From Hemicordylus capensis (lineage: Eukaryota; Chordata; Lepidosauria; Squamata; Cordylidae), in contig NC_069659.1 of the NCBI RefSeq assembly GCF_027244095.1, positions 355,174,750 to 355,238,749 of the forward strand: a DNA stretch of 64,000 nt, in the 5' to 3' direction. The position numbers and the translations under genes were made by a program. Below, piece after piece: positions 1 to 11,500 of the stretch (positions within the stretch are counted from its first letter, which is position 1; every line of letters starts with the position of its first letter). The notes beneath the pieces are model-generated. The model did no database searches and was not told the origin of the DNA. It saw nothing but the letters and a program-made list of their open reading frames with translations.

Positions 1-516
1 TCCTAGGTGTAACCCACGCAGAGGTGCACCTAAGTCATTTTGGAGCCTGGGCCTCAAGGCCTTCGGAGTCCGCGCCCCACCCGCGCCCCACCCCGCGCAC
101 CGCTGCAAGTTAAGCATCACTTTTTAACATGCAGGTTCTTGAGGGCACGAACCTCGCCACCCAGGACAGACTAAAGAGGACTTGGGGGGGGGGTCCCAGG
201 GGGTGTGGAGGAGGCCCTGGGAAGAGGAGCACCTCTGAACCCACGGGGCTTCTTTCCTCTCGTGTAAGCGCGCACAGGGTTGCAGCCGCCGCCCATAGGC
301 AAGAAGTCCGTCCCACACTGTACGCGGAGGGCTTTGCCCGGAGGCATCGGAGCGCTGGCCGTTGTATTCTGTCCAGGCGTCTTTTATGTTCTGTGGTTTT
401 AGAAGTTGAGGGGGGGGGGAGGGAAAGGAGAAGGAGGCCGGTGGAGAGGGGCTTCGGAATCAAGTCTGGGTCGTCAAGCCAATTGAAGAAGAAGACTCGG
501 CCCTGTGCGGATGAGG

Positions 517-828
517 AGAGGAGAGGAGAGCTGGTCCGGTGGCAGCAAGCATGACTTGTCCCCTTAGCTAAGCAGGGTCCGCCCTGGTTGCATATGAAAG
601 GGAGACTTGATGTGTGAGCACTGGAAGAGATTCCCCTCAGGGGATAATGAGGCTGCTCTGGGAAGAGCAGAAGGTTCCAAGTTCCCTCCCTGGCAGCATC
701 TCCAAGAAAGGGCTGAGAGAGACTCCTGCCTGCAACCTTGGAGAAGCCACTGCCGGTCTGTGTAGACAAGACTGAGCTAGATAGACCAGTGGTCTGACTC
801 AGTATATGGCAGCTTCCTATGTTCCTAT
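517..828 (+). repeat. SINE with a 5S-rRNA-like head
   Basis: The head carries GCTAAGCAGGGT, then CCCTGGTT and GGGAGACT, matching the internal control region of vertebrate 5S rRNA. It is followed by a tRNA-SINE-like section (GAAGAGCAGAAGGTTCC) and a body ending in TGGCAGCTTCCTATGTTCCT. Other copies of the family are at 3994, 5105, 11944, 13692, 19416 and 47103. Confidence 0.85.
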
Positions 829-954
829 GGAGGGAAGCAGCTGGAAAACAGACTGCAGCAGCCCCAGGGCCGCGGGGCTTGGGAGTAGGGCTGCTGCTGG
901 ACTTTGGCACGATCGCGCCCCCCACCCCAACCCCGTGTGAAATGCGCTCCTTTC

Positions 955-1112
955 CCCCGGCGGCCTTGGAGAGCAGGAGAGAGGGCAGGCCCTCAACTCC
1001 TGCCTGTGGCTTCCAGCAGCATCTGGTGGGCCACTGTGCGAAACAGGAGGCTGGACTAGAGGGGCCTCCTTGGGCCTGATCCAGCAGGGCTGCTCTTCTG
1101 TTCTTATGGGAG
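955..1112 (+). repeat. CR1-type LINE 3' end
   Basis: A 3' terminal fragment related to those at 42142 and 50330: GGTGGGCCACTGTG, CTGGACTAGA, GGGCCTGATCCAGC, ending in a TTCTTATG octamer. Short octamer repeats at the 3' end are a CR1 hallmark. Confidence 0.75.
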
Positions 1113-2640
1113 CCCCGGCAGCGGGAGGGCGAGCGCCCTCAGGCCTGGCCTCTGGAGAGACCCTGGCGGCGGGGCGGGCGCCAGCTGGCGAACGGCCTGT
1201 GATCCAGCGCGCCACGGCGAGCCCTCTGGGTGCTGCCCGCAGTCGAGAAGGCTGCGGAGTGGCGCGCAACCAGCTGCCCGCAACTCAGGAAGGGAGGAAG
1301 GCGGACTTCTCCGGAGCCCCGCTGCCCAGAGCAGCAGCCCTCTTGCCCTGGCAGGCAGGGAGTGGCCGCAGCAGCCTCCGGGCGCTTCTGCAGCCCTCCT
1401 CGCCAGCCACGCACCCACTTATTGCGGAGGGAGGGAGCCCCACGGAGCGCAGCGGGACGGCGACCCACTTCTGGGCAAACAGGCAGAGCCTGCAGCTTGT
1501 TGCTGCCGCAAAGGGACGCGGCGCTCTGCCTCTGACCGCCCGAGGAGTGGCGGGCGAGCAGAGCGCCGCGCCGCCCCGTCCGTCCCAAGTCGCGGGCGTG
1601 TGGCGGGGGGGGAGCGAGCCCAGGGCCCGATCCAGGGAGAGGTGCTGCGCTGGAGGCAGGCAGCCCGCGGGCGAGAAGAGCGGCCGCCGCGCAGCAGCCA
1701 GCTCCCTCCCGGTGCCTTTCCAGGGGGCTTGGTTGCGCAGCAGAGCTCCGCTCGGATCGGGCCCCAAGTAAGTGGCGAGCGAGGCCCCTCGAGGAGCGCG
1801 TCGTGTCCTCGGAAGGCAACCCTCTCGCGATTCGGAGGAGCTGCTGTTCCCCCGGGCTGCGCAGGGGTGATGGGGCTGGTGGTCGCCGGCGCGCCTTCCC
1901 CGCTTTCCATCGGGGGTCCTTCCCGGGCCAGACCCCGCTCTTCGCTCCCACTGGGCTGAGAGGGCGGCACTGCCCGGCCGGGAAGGCAGCTCCCCCCGCT
2001 CCCGAGCCATTCGCGCGTCTAGGGCCCTTCAGGGCTAGAAAGTCACCCTCCACCCCACCCCCGAGAGTGAAGTGCTGGGGCGGGAGCGGGAGGCGGTGGC
2101 GCCCCAGTCTTCCTCCTGGGATTGGCCCCCTCCCTCCCGACACGTGTCAGCCCCATCACGTGGGGGCGAGGCGGGACCCGCGCACTTAATGGGGCGTGAA
2201 AGCGCAGCCACTGCCCCCCCATGCTTTGACGTCAGCAGAAGGGTTTATAAAAGAGGGTGTCGGTGGAGATCTCAGAAGCCAAGCTCGGCACCTGGCAAGT
2301 CGCCCCGTCCAACCCGCCTCCTCCTCCTCCGGCTCCGATCGGCGCCTTCTCTCTCCGCAGCTCCGCGCCTGCCAGCATGCTCACTTGCCGCCTCCAGTGC
2401 GCGCTCGCCCTGCTGGCCTCGGTGGCCCTGGCGCTGAGCACCGTGGCCGCCGCCCCCTCGGACCCGAGACTCCGGCAGTTCCTGCAGAAGTCACTGGCCG
2501 CCGCGGCGGGGAAACAGGTAAGCCCGTCCTAGGGACCCAGGAGTCCGGGGGAGGAGGGCTTGGCGCGGGCGCCCTCCTCAGGCCAGGGGCACAGGAGCGC
2601 GCCGGTGCTTCTGAGGGGGTGCGGAGTTCCTTTCTAGCGC
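1110..2640. promoter_or_regulatory. CpG-rich island over the SST promoter and exon 1
   Basis: This stretch is strongly GC-rich with many CpG dinucleotides, in contrast to the AT-richer repeat DNA around it, and it ends just after SST exon 1. Long ORFs on both strands are a by-product of the composition: they are rich in Ala, Arg, Pro and Gly and resemble no family I know. The extent is judged by eye. A CpG island at the 5' end of an expressed neuroendocrine gene is usual in vertebrates. Confidence 0.7.
2121..2253 (+). promoter_or_regulatory. SST: SST core promoter: CCAAT, two E-boxes, CRE and TATA
   Basis: Visible sites in order are an inverted CCAAT box (ATTGG, 2121-2125), two CACGTG E-boxes (2141-2146 and 2157-2162), a perfect palindromic cAMP response element TGACGTCA (2227-2234) and a TATA box TTTATAAAAG (2244-2253). 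In mammals the SST CRE lies about 48 bp upstream of the start site and binds CREB. By that spacing transcription should start near 2275, leaving a 5'UTR of about 100 nt before the ATG at 2377. CRE function is known for the family; the start site is inferred. The E-boxes are seen, but their use is unknown. Confidence 0.9.
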
Positions 2641-5600
2641 CCAACAAGGAGATGGGCGGCAGCAGCACCCAGACGAAAAGTTCGCTGTGACTAAGTACCC
2701 TTGAAATCCACGGGACAAGCTAGTCACGACTAGATCCGATTCAAAGCCTAAACCGCTTCGAGGACATTTGTCCGTTGAGCAGCATGGAAATCCAGTCACT
2801 ACAGAAAGAGAAAACAGCTTAGTCTGGATGCTACCCTATCAAACCAAGAGCAGCTTTGCCGGACCAGACCAAAGGTCCGTCCTCTCGTTTCCCACAGAGG
2901 CCCATCCGATGCCTCTGAAGCCCACAAGCAAGGTGTGTGAAGTGGGAAGGCAGCAGCCTCCCCTGTGGCTGTCAACACCCACACTACTGCCTCTGAACAT
3001 GGAGGTTCCATTCCGCTGTCTTGGCCAATTTCTCCTTATAGAAAGACTGTCTGTCCACAAGTTTGTCTGATTCACCTTGGAATCCAACCATGGGCTGGTT
3101 CAGACAATAACTTACTGGCCCACATGATTTGAAAGGGGACTTCCTGTGGACATCCTGGCGCTCTCCAGGTGTGTCCCTTTATCACTGGAGGATGGGCTGT
3201 TTATCACATCCGAATGGGTGCTCGTGAACAACCTATCCTCAAGTCACACACCCCTGGAGGGCGTCAGCAGGTCCACAGAAGGCATCCTGACAGGTGCACT
3301 CTCTGGACAGAGGTCCCCTTTTGAATGGCTTGGACCAGTAAAGTATCATCCGAACTATTGCCTTTGACTTGCTGGTTCAGCCTTAGGCTCCCCAGATATC
3401 TACATGCAACCCCAATACTTGTCTAAATAAGTATCCTGGTTGCTATCAGCCCTACAGGATCACAGCTTAGGAGAATGAGGGACATAGGATGGGACCTCCA
3501 GGCAGATTGGAACTTCTTCATCTCTCTGTTCAAAACAGCCATGATCTTGAGGCAGGACTTAACCAAAGCATACCTAGCCCCAGGACCTCTTCTGAATGCC
3601 AGGGCAGGAAAAGGAAAAGGATGAGTCTTAGCATGTGTCGATCTGAATCCAAAGCATTCTGGAATGCTCTTTTGAATATATTAGAGAGAAAGAGGTGCTC
3701 TATGAAATCCGTAGCTTATGTTTTGCTTTAAAGGCTAATGTGAGGTTTAAGTAATCTGTTGAGCTTCAAAAAATAAATATTTGTTGATTTAGGGTCACCT
3801 TTCCTTACCAGTGTTCACAGTGATGACAAAAAGTAAAGAGGTAAAAACAAGCATTTTCTAAAAAGTCCAAAAAGATAAAACCCAGGAACTGTGAAAGCAG
3901 TAAAGAACCCGATACAAGAAACATAAGGTGGAATAGGAGCCATGCCGCACAAATCCAAAAAACTAGCAAGCAAAAGGTAAAGTGAGCTGTCAAGTCATAG
4001 GAACTTGAAACTGCCATATAGTGAGTCAGACCATTGGTCTATCTAGCTCAGTATTGTCTTCACAGACTGGCAGCAGCTTCTCCAAGGTTGCAGGCAGGAA
4101 TCTCTCTCAGCCCTCTCTTGGAGATGCTGCCAGGGAGGGAACTTGAAACCTTCTGCTCTTCCCAGAGCGGCTCCATCCCCTAAGCGGGGAATCTCTTGTA
4201 GTGCTCATACATCAAGTCTCCCATTCAGATGCAACCAGGGCAGACCCTGCTTAGCTATGGGGACAAGTCATGCTTGCTACCGCAAGAACAGCTCTCCTCG
4301 ATTTTGAAGTCGATTTTGACTCCTGGTGCCCACAGAGCCCTGTGGTTTTCTTTTGGTAGAATACAGGAGGGGTTGACCATTGCCTCCTCCTGCGCAGTAT
4401 GAGATGATGGCCTTTCAGCACCTTCCTATATTGCTGCTGCCCGATAGTGGTGTTTCCCATAGTCTGGGAAACATACCAGTGGGGACTCATACCGGTAACC
4501 TTCTGCTTGTTAGTCAAGCATTTCCCCACTGCGCAAGCAAAAAGTCACCCTAAAAGCCAACTCACTCACAATATAAATCATTCCAGCCGGTCAAACAATC
4601 AGTATGAATTCTCCTTCTCAATGGAGGTCCCTGATGTAGCTGCCAAAGAGCCCCTAGGTTTTCCCCTAAGCATCTCCCCAGGTAGGTGGCAGTGGCACCT
4701 CTTCCAGAGCTCCCGGGACTTTCCCTGCAGTCCCTTTGCTTGGAACTCAAGCCTGCTGTTAGAACGGAGCATGTTCAGCTCTGTTCATCACCTCTGTCTG
4801 CATTGCACATTGGATGAAGAAGGCTACGGCACACCAAAGCTCAGGTCACTATCGCCCTGTCTGCCTTTGCAGTGCTCCAGGACTTGCCACACCTGCGAAT
4901 CAAATAGCTCCATGTTCAGAGGCAGTGTGTAGCTCTGAATGTCAGATGCTGGAGAGATACAGTGCTGGAGGGCACCCCCAGCTTGTGGGCTTCTTGACTG
5001 ACCATTGTTGGAAACTGGGTGCTAGAGTAAGTGGCCTGACTGAACAGGGTTTTGTTTTAGGACAAAGTAAACGTTTTCCTCTCATGCAGCTGCTTTTCTG
5101 GGACATATAGGAAGAACATAGGGACGCAAGAAGTTGCCTTCTACTGAGTCAGAACTTTGGTTCAACTAGCTCAGAGTTGTCTACCTAGACTGGCAGCGGC
5201 CTCTCCAAGGTTGCAGGCAGGAATCTCTCCCTGCCCTATCTTGGAGATGCTGCCAGGGAGGGAACTGGGAACCTTATCCATGCAGGCATGCAGGTGCTCT
5301 TCCCAGAGTGGCCCCATCATCTTAGAGTGCTCACACAGGTAGTGTCTCATTCAAATGCAAACCAGGGTGGACTCTGCTTAGCAGAGGGGACAATGCATGC
5401 TTGCACCACAAGACCAGCTCTCCTCCCCTAAGGAGGAGAGGATATTTCCCTCTAATATCTTACTTATTACATTGCAATTATCGTCAGAGGGTTTTTGCCA
5501 TTTTCCAAACATAAATCAGCAAATGCTATGCTCAGAAAGATAATTGTAATTTTATCTTTGGAACCTCCATTGTCTCAAAAGCAAAGGCAGTTCAAGCTTT

Positions 5601-8488
5601 CCAAAGTGATGTGGAGTTCTCCAGAGTGCTGAAAAAACATCTGCCTCTAACAGTCCGAATGTAACCATGTAAGCTCCACTAGGTTCTTTATGATCCTAGT
5701 TAAGTGTGTTTAGAATTGCACGCTTTACAAAATTACCAGGGTAATTGCTGTGTTGGTCCTAGAACAAATTCAAAATACCGTAGGATCTAAAATGCTACAG
5801 GGGTCAGCTGTGTTGATTGGCAAGCAAACTTCTGAGTAACATGAAAATCTTTCACTCTGCAGTAAGAAATTGAGATGTACTGATCTCTTTTCAGTGAGCT
5901 GGTCCAATAATAGACTCGTGCGGAATATCCTTTTAGATATACTCCGGCTTACTTGCTGAAATTCTTCATCTTTGAAAAGAGCTGGTTCACATATGTTGTG
6001 ATTCCCTTTTCGGAGTGGTGTGATCCATCTGATACTGGGTGCTTATCAGCTGAAGAAATCAAAGTCAAGTGTGGAAACCACACTTTCAATAGGCTGCAAA
6101 AATCCTGGGGGGGGGGGGATGATGACCAGAGTCCATTATATGATAGGTTTCTTTGGGGAACTCAGTTCTAGGAATGTGCACAGACCGGTTCGGAGGCCAT
6201 TCTAAAGGCCTCCAGACCGGTCCGGTCACGGGGTGGTTTTGGTTCGGGTGGGGAGTTTGGGGGCTTCCATTAAGGGCGGGGGGGTGTCTTTACTTACCCC
6301 TCCCGCGCTTTCCACACACTGCCGCCGTAATTATTGAAAAAATTGCTCCTCCGATGGCTGTTCTGATTTTAAAAAATGGCTGCCCCCTTGAAGCCCTGGC
6401 CCCCTGCTGCTGCCTTGAAGCCCCCTCCCACCCCCTTAAATCTCGCCCCAGGCCCTTAAATCATGCCCCGATAACATTAAGACGCGGGCGGGCGGGCGGT
6501 GGGGAGATGTCCTCCCGTCCCCTTCCCTGCTAGGCTGCAAAAGACTTTAGGAAGGCTTCTGCGCGTGCGCGCGCAGAAGCCTTCCTAAAGTCTTTTGCAG
6601 CCTAGCAGGGAAGGCGGCGGGAGGACATCTCCCCACTGCCCGTTTCCCTGCCGGTCTGCAAAAGTAATTTTACTTTTGTAAAGAACTTTGCAAAGAACTG
6701 TTTCTTCTTTGCAAAGTTCTTTGCAAAAGTAAAAGTACTTTTGCAGCCTAGCAGGGAAGGGAGCGGGAGGACATCTCCCTGCCGCCCGTTTCCCTGCCGG
6801 TCTGCAAAAGTACTTTTACTTTTGCAAAGAACTTTGCAAAGAAGAAACAGTTCTTTGCAAAGTTCTTTGCAAAAGTAAAAGTACTTTTGCAGACCGGCAG
6901 GGAAACGGGCGGCGGGGAGATGTCCTCCCGCCGCCTTCCCTGCTAGGCTGCAAAAGACTTTAGGAAGGCTTCTGCGCGCGCACGCACAGAAGCCTTCCTA
7001 AAAGTCTTTTGCAGCCTAGCAGGGAAGGGGGCGGGAGGACATCTCCCCGCCGCCCGCCCGCCCGCGTCTTAATGTTATCGGGGCATGATTTAAGGGCCCG
7101 GGGCGAGATTTAAGGGGGTGGGAGGGGGCTTCAAGGCAGCAGCAGGGGGCCAGGGCTTCAAGGGGGCAGCCATTTTTAAAAATCGGAACAGCCATCGGAG
7201 GAGCAATTTTTTCAATAATTACGGCGGCAGTGTGTGGAAAGCGCGGGAGGGGTAAGTAAAGCCCCCCCCGCCCTTAATGGAACCCCCCACCCCAGTGCTG
7301 GACCGCAGCTCCGCGGTTCCGTGCACACCCCTACTCAGTTCTATGCAGTTCCTTCGGCAGTGAAGGAACAGAAATCATCATATGGTTAGTGATGGAATGA
7401 GAGTCTAAATACACCCCCTAATCCTTGAGTTAATTCCTGTGTTGTATTTAGGTGCATGCGTGAGTATGCATCTTGCAAAATAGGTCTGGCTATGCATGTG
7501 CCTCTTTTGCACATGTGTTGGGAAGATGAGTCTAGCATCCATTCCTTGATATACTATTAGGGAAAGAAAAAGACCCTAACATGGCTTTTATTTCATTCCA
7601 AATACAGGACTTCTGTCTGCAAGAAAACCTAATATAGGAACATCAGTTTTTAACAGCTACTATAATGTGGTAAACACTTATTTGATCTGCAAAAAGCTTT
7701 AGAACCCTTATTATGCTTTACTAAAAAAAGAAGAAAGAAAGCCCCAGCAAACTACCCGTGAGATTGATCATTATTATGCTTATTTCACAGATGGGGAATT
7801 GAGGCTGAGAAATAGCAATCGGTACCTGCCTCTCTAGTTGCTCACTTGTAATTGACATAATCCATGATTGAATCAACGCGTTCTAAATGGTGCATCAGCA
7901 GAAAGCCCAAAGAAAGGCTAAAAGGAAAGTTGAGGTACATACCCAGTGCAACAAAGTGGGGACCATGGACGTACAGCAGCCCAAGGCACTGAAAGAATTG
8001 CTCACAGTCGCTGCCCAAGGTACTGAAAAATGACAGGCTTCCCAAATTTGGGTCCCCAGATACTGTTGGACTTTGCCCATTGAGGCTGGAGATTATGGGA
8101 GTTGTAGTCCAGCATCATCTGGGGAGCCACATTCGGGAACTCCTGTCTTAAGTACTTCATAGAACTCCTAAGGATAGAAAGGAACCAAGAGCTATCAAGG
8201 CCCACCCACGCTTTTAGCTCTCAACCCTCCACGACTCCACATCAGTCTTTAATTTAGTCTTTAAGGGAAATGCTTGACTAACAAGCAGAAGGTTGCCGGT
8301 TTGAATCCCCGCTGGTATGCTTCCCAGACTATGGGAAACACCTATATCGGGCAGCAGCGATGTAGGAAGATGCTGAAAGGCATCATCTCATACTGTGCAG
8401 GTGGAGGCAGTGGTAAACCCCTCCTGTATTCTACCAAAGGAAACCACAGGGCTTTGTGGGCCCCCAGGAGTCAACACCAACTCGATGG

Positions 8489-8540
<52 letters not shown>

Positions 8541-11500
8541 GGGCCACAAAGATCTGCAACAGACAAGGAACAGGAGCTCATGGTGTGCTCTGTAAGGATA
8601 ATTCCAGACAATTCAAGCAAGTAGCCAAGCCATACTCTAGAGGGGGAGTCAGAAACCTCCTTGATTCAACAGCCAGTTTGGTTCGGGGAACTTTGGGTTT
8701 CTTGCTTCCCATTCTTAGAGGGTAAGCAAAGCCAATTCACTGAGTCTCCACTAAAGGCAATTAGCTGGGGGCACATCCTGCCTCAGCCTGAGCTCAGTAT
8801 GTTACAGTTAGAAGACTCGAATAAAAGTGACGTGTCTTTCAAAGCATCTCTCCTTTAGTTAATGGAGCATGCTTCATTGTGCTCATGGTCACTCTTTGGA
8901 GACTTGAAATGGAAAGGATTTTGTGTGCATCTGAAGGGGAACAGAGAACTGCCTGGCTGGATCAGACCAAAGGCCATTAGTCCAACATTTCAGTTCCAGC
9001 AGCAGCTAGCAAGATGCCTCTGAAAAGCTTACAAGAACATTCTTGAAGCAACAGCTTTTCCCTGTTTGCTTCTGGCGTCTGGTTATCAGACGTGTAATGC
9101 CTTGGTACCTGGAGGTTTCCCTTGGCTATCTTGCATAACATCTGCTGATTTATCTTTCCTCCTCCAAGCAGGGAATGAAGGCAATGACCAACTTGTTTGT
9201 TTACTTACTTACTTATTTGAATATTTCTATCCCAACCCTCCAGCACAACACTGCTCAGGACGCTAACAATAAAACACAATAAAACAACAGCAAAAACAAA
9301 ATAATAATGCAACAAATGTATTTTTAAAAACATCCAAACAACTAGATAAAATAGCACAGGACTAATACTGAATGAACATAGGGGACTCAATTAAAAAACA
9401 ATTAGTAAGCAACTTCTGTTGCTTGCTTCCAGAATCTAGCAGTCTGTGGTGCCTGCCTTTGAAAGGTTATGGTCCCATCTCTCCCCACTGCCTTCCTGAG
9501 AAGCAAGTCTTCTTCTGCTAGGTTGAGTCCTCCTGAAGCTAAGGGCTATCTTTCTCTAGATCTTCTGGGGGCCAAAAAAGCACAGTTTGTTTCTCAAGCT
9601 GAGCCTCTCATGAGTGGTCAGGCTCTTCTGCAAAAATTGTGATATCTAGCTGTCAAGTCTCCCTAGTTTTCTTTGGTTTCTCTCATTTTGCAAATTTATG
9701 TTCCACCTGTTCAATGTTCCCTCTAATATTTTTCATCTATGTGTGGAATGAGTTTTGTTCTGGGCGCAGTATCAAGGCAGTGTGTGCATATGCATTGAGA
9801 GTGGGGCCTCCCTGGCTCAACCTGAGTGGGATCTCAAATTGACTGGACACAAAAAAAACCCTGAGTGCATGCACACAGGTGCATGCCTTAGAGGGAACAT
9901 TGTACCTGATTCCATTCTGGAGCAACGTTCAAGCCACATTCTCTGTTTTTTGCATATAGGCTCACTGGAATACTTTTGGCCAACTTGAATGCTGATCACA
10001 AGTTCTGATTTCAAATACAATGCACTTCATTCTGCTTTTGATGTGGGCTGCTCAGATATGACAACATATCCACAGGGAAAACCCTTCCATGTAGAAAAGC
10101 ATGTGAAGCAGGCAGGTTGATCACGATGTGATGATTGCAAAGTTATTATGGGACAACTGTCTGTGCATGCCATGTACAGATTGTGGGAAGCTGTGGCCAA
10201 TTGTAGCTTCTCAAATCACATGCACACGCATGCACACATGTCCATGTGTGAAATAATTGCATATGAGAATAAAAGGAAAAATAAGGTTCTACAAGTTGGA
10301 TATATATATATTTTAAATCCAGATGCAAATTATGGCATGCTACATGTAAGACTTGAGCCACCTAATGGCGCTACGAGGAAGTAACTTGCCTAGAGAGCAA
10401 GAGGTTGCCAGTTCAAATCCCTGCTGGTATGTTTCCCAGACTATGGGAAACTCCTATATCAGGCAGCAGCGATATAGGAAGATGCTGAAAGGCCATCATC
10501 TCCTACTGCATGGGAGGAGGCAATGGTCAACCCCTCCTGTATTCTGCCAAAGACAGACACAGGGCTCTGTGGGCGCCACGAGTCACCACCGACTCGACGA
10601 CACAACTTCACTTTACATGTAAGACTTAAAAAAGCATTAATAAGAGTATAATGTAGTGCCCTTCATAGATTTATAAGAGCTATTCCATGACTGTGATCAC
10701 ACAATTGCAAATACAACTGCCATCATTCTTATTTTATTATTATTATTATATCAGATTTGTAAAGCAAAGTTAAAGTGCACCATTGAGTCGGTGTCGACTC
10801 CTGGTGACCACAGAACCCTGTGGTTGTCTTTGGTAGAATACAGGAGGGGTTGACCGTTGCCTCCTCCCGCGCAGTAGGAGATGATGCCTTTCAGCATCTT
10901 CCTATATATAGGAGTCCTCCACCTCTGGGTGGTTTACAACAACATAAAACAAATTAAAAATGAAAACCTTAACACAATTTAAAATCACAGTCAAGTTAAA
11001 AGACTTGGTTGAAAACATGAGTCTTGGGGGACTTTTAAAAAGTTGTCAGAGATGGGGAGGCTCTTCTTCCAGCAGGGAGCACCTTCCAGAGTCTCAGGGC
11101 AGCAACAGGGAAGGCCCTTCCCTGCACAGCCACCAGAAGAGCTGGTGGCAACTGCAGACGAACCTCTCCAGTTGATCTCAATGGGTGGTGGGGCTCATGG
11201 CGGGTTTGCATGCTATTTCCCACTCAGACATGATTTCCTAGAAGGGCTGGGAAAGGCTGCAGTCTGAAAACCTGGAGAGGTGTTCCCACGGTGGGATAGA
11301 TGGACCAAGCGACTGACGCGGTATAGGGCTGCTTCATATGAAAATGAAAGCAAAGCAAAACCACAGGACGTCCTGTTCACAGACCTCCTTTCTTACCCCT
11401 TTAGTGCCTCCCTTATAGGTGGCTTCTTTTCGTCAGCTGGTGAACGAGACACATGTCCAGGTACCTCTTTAATATCTGCTGCTTTAAATAAGCAGCTCAG

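Noticed and set aside
517-600. 5S rRNA gene
   Set aside because: Only the internal promoter region resembles 5S; the sequence continues into a SINE body repeated elsewhere in the window.
1070-2143. Long overlapping ORFs on both strands upstream of SST
   Set aside because: They sit in a CpG island, are rich in Ala, Arg, Pro and Gly, occur in all frames and match no family; composition explains them.
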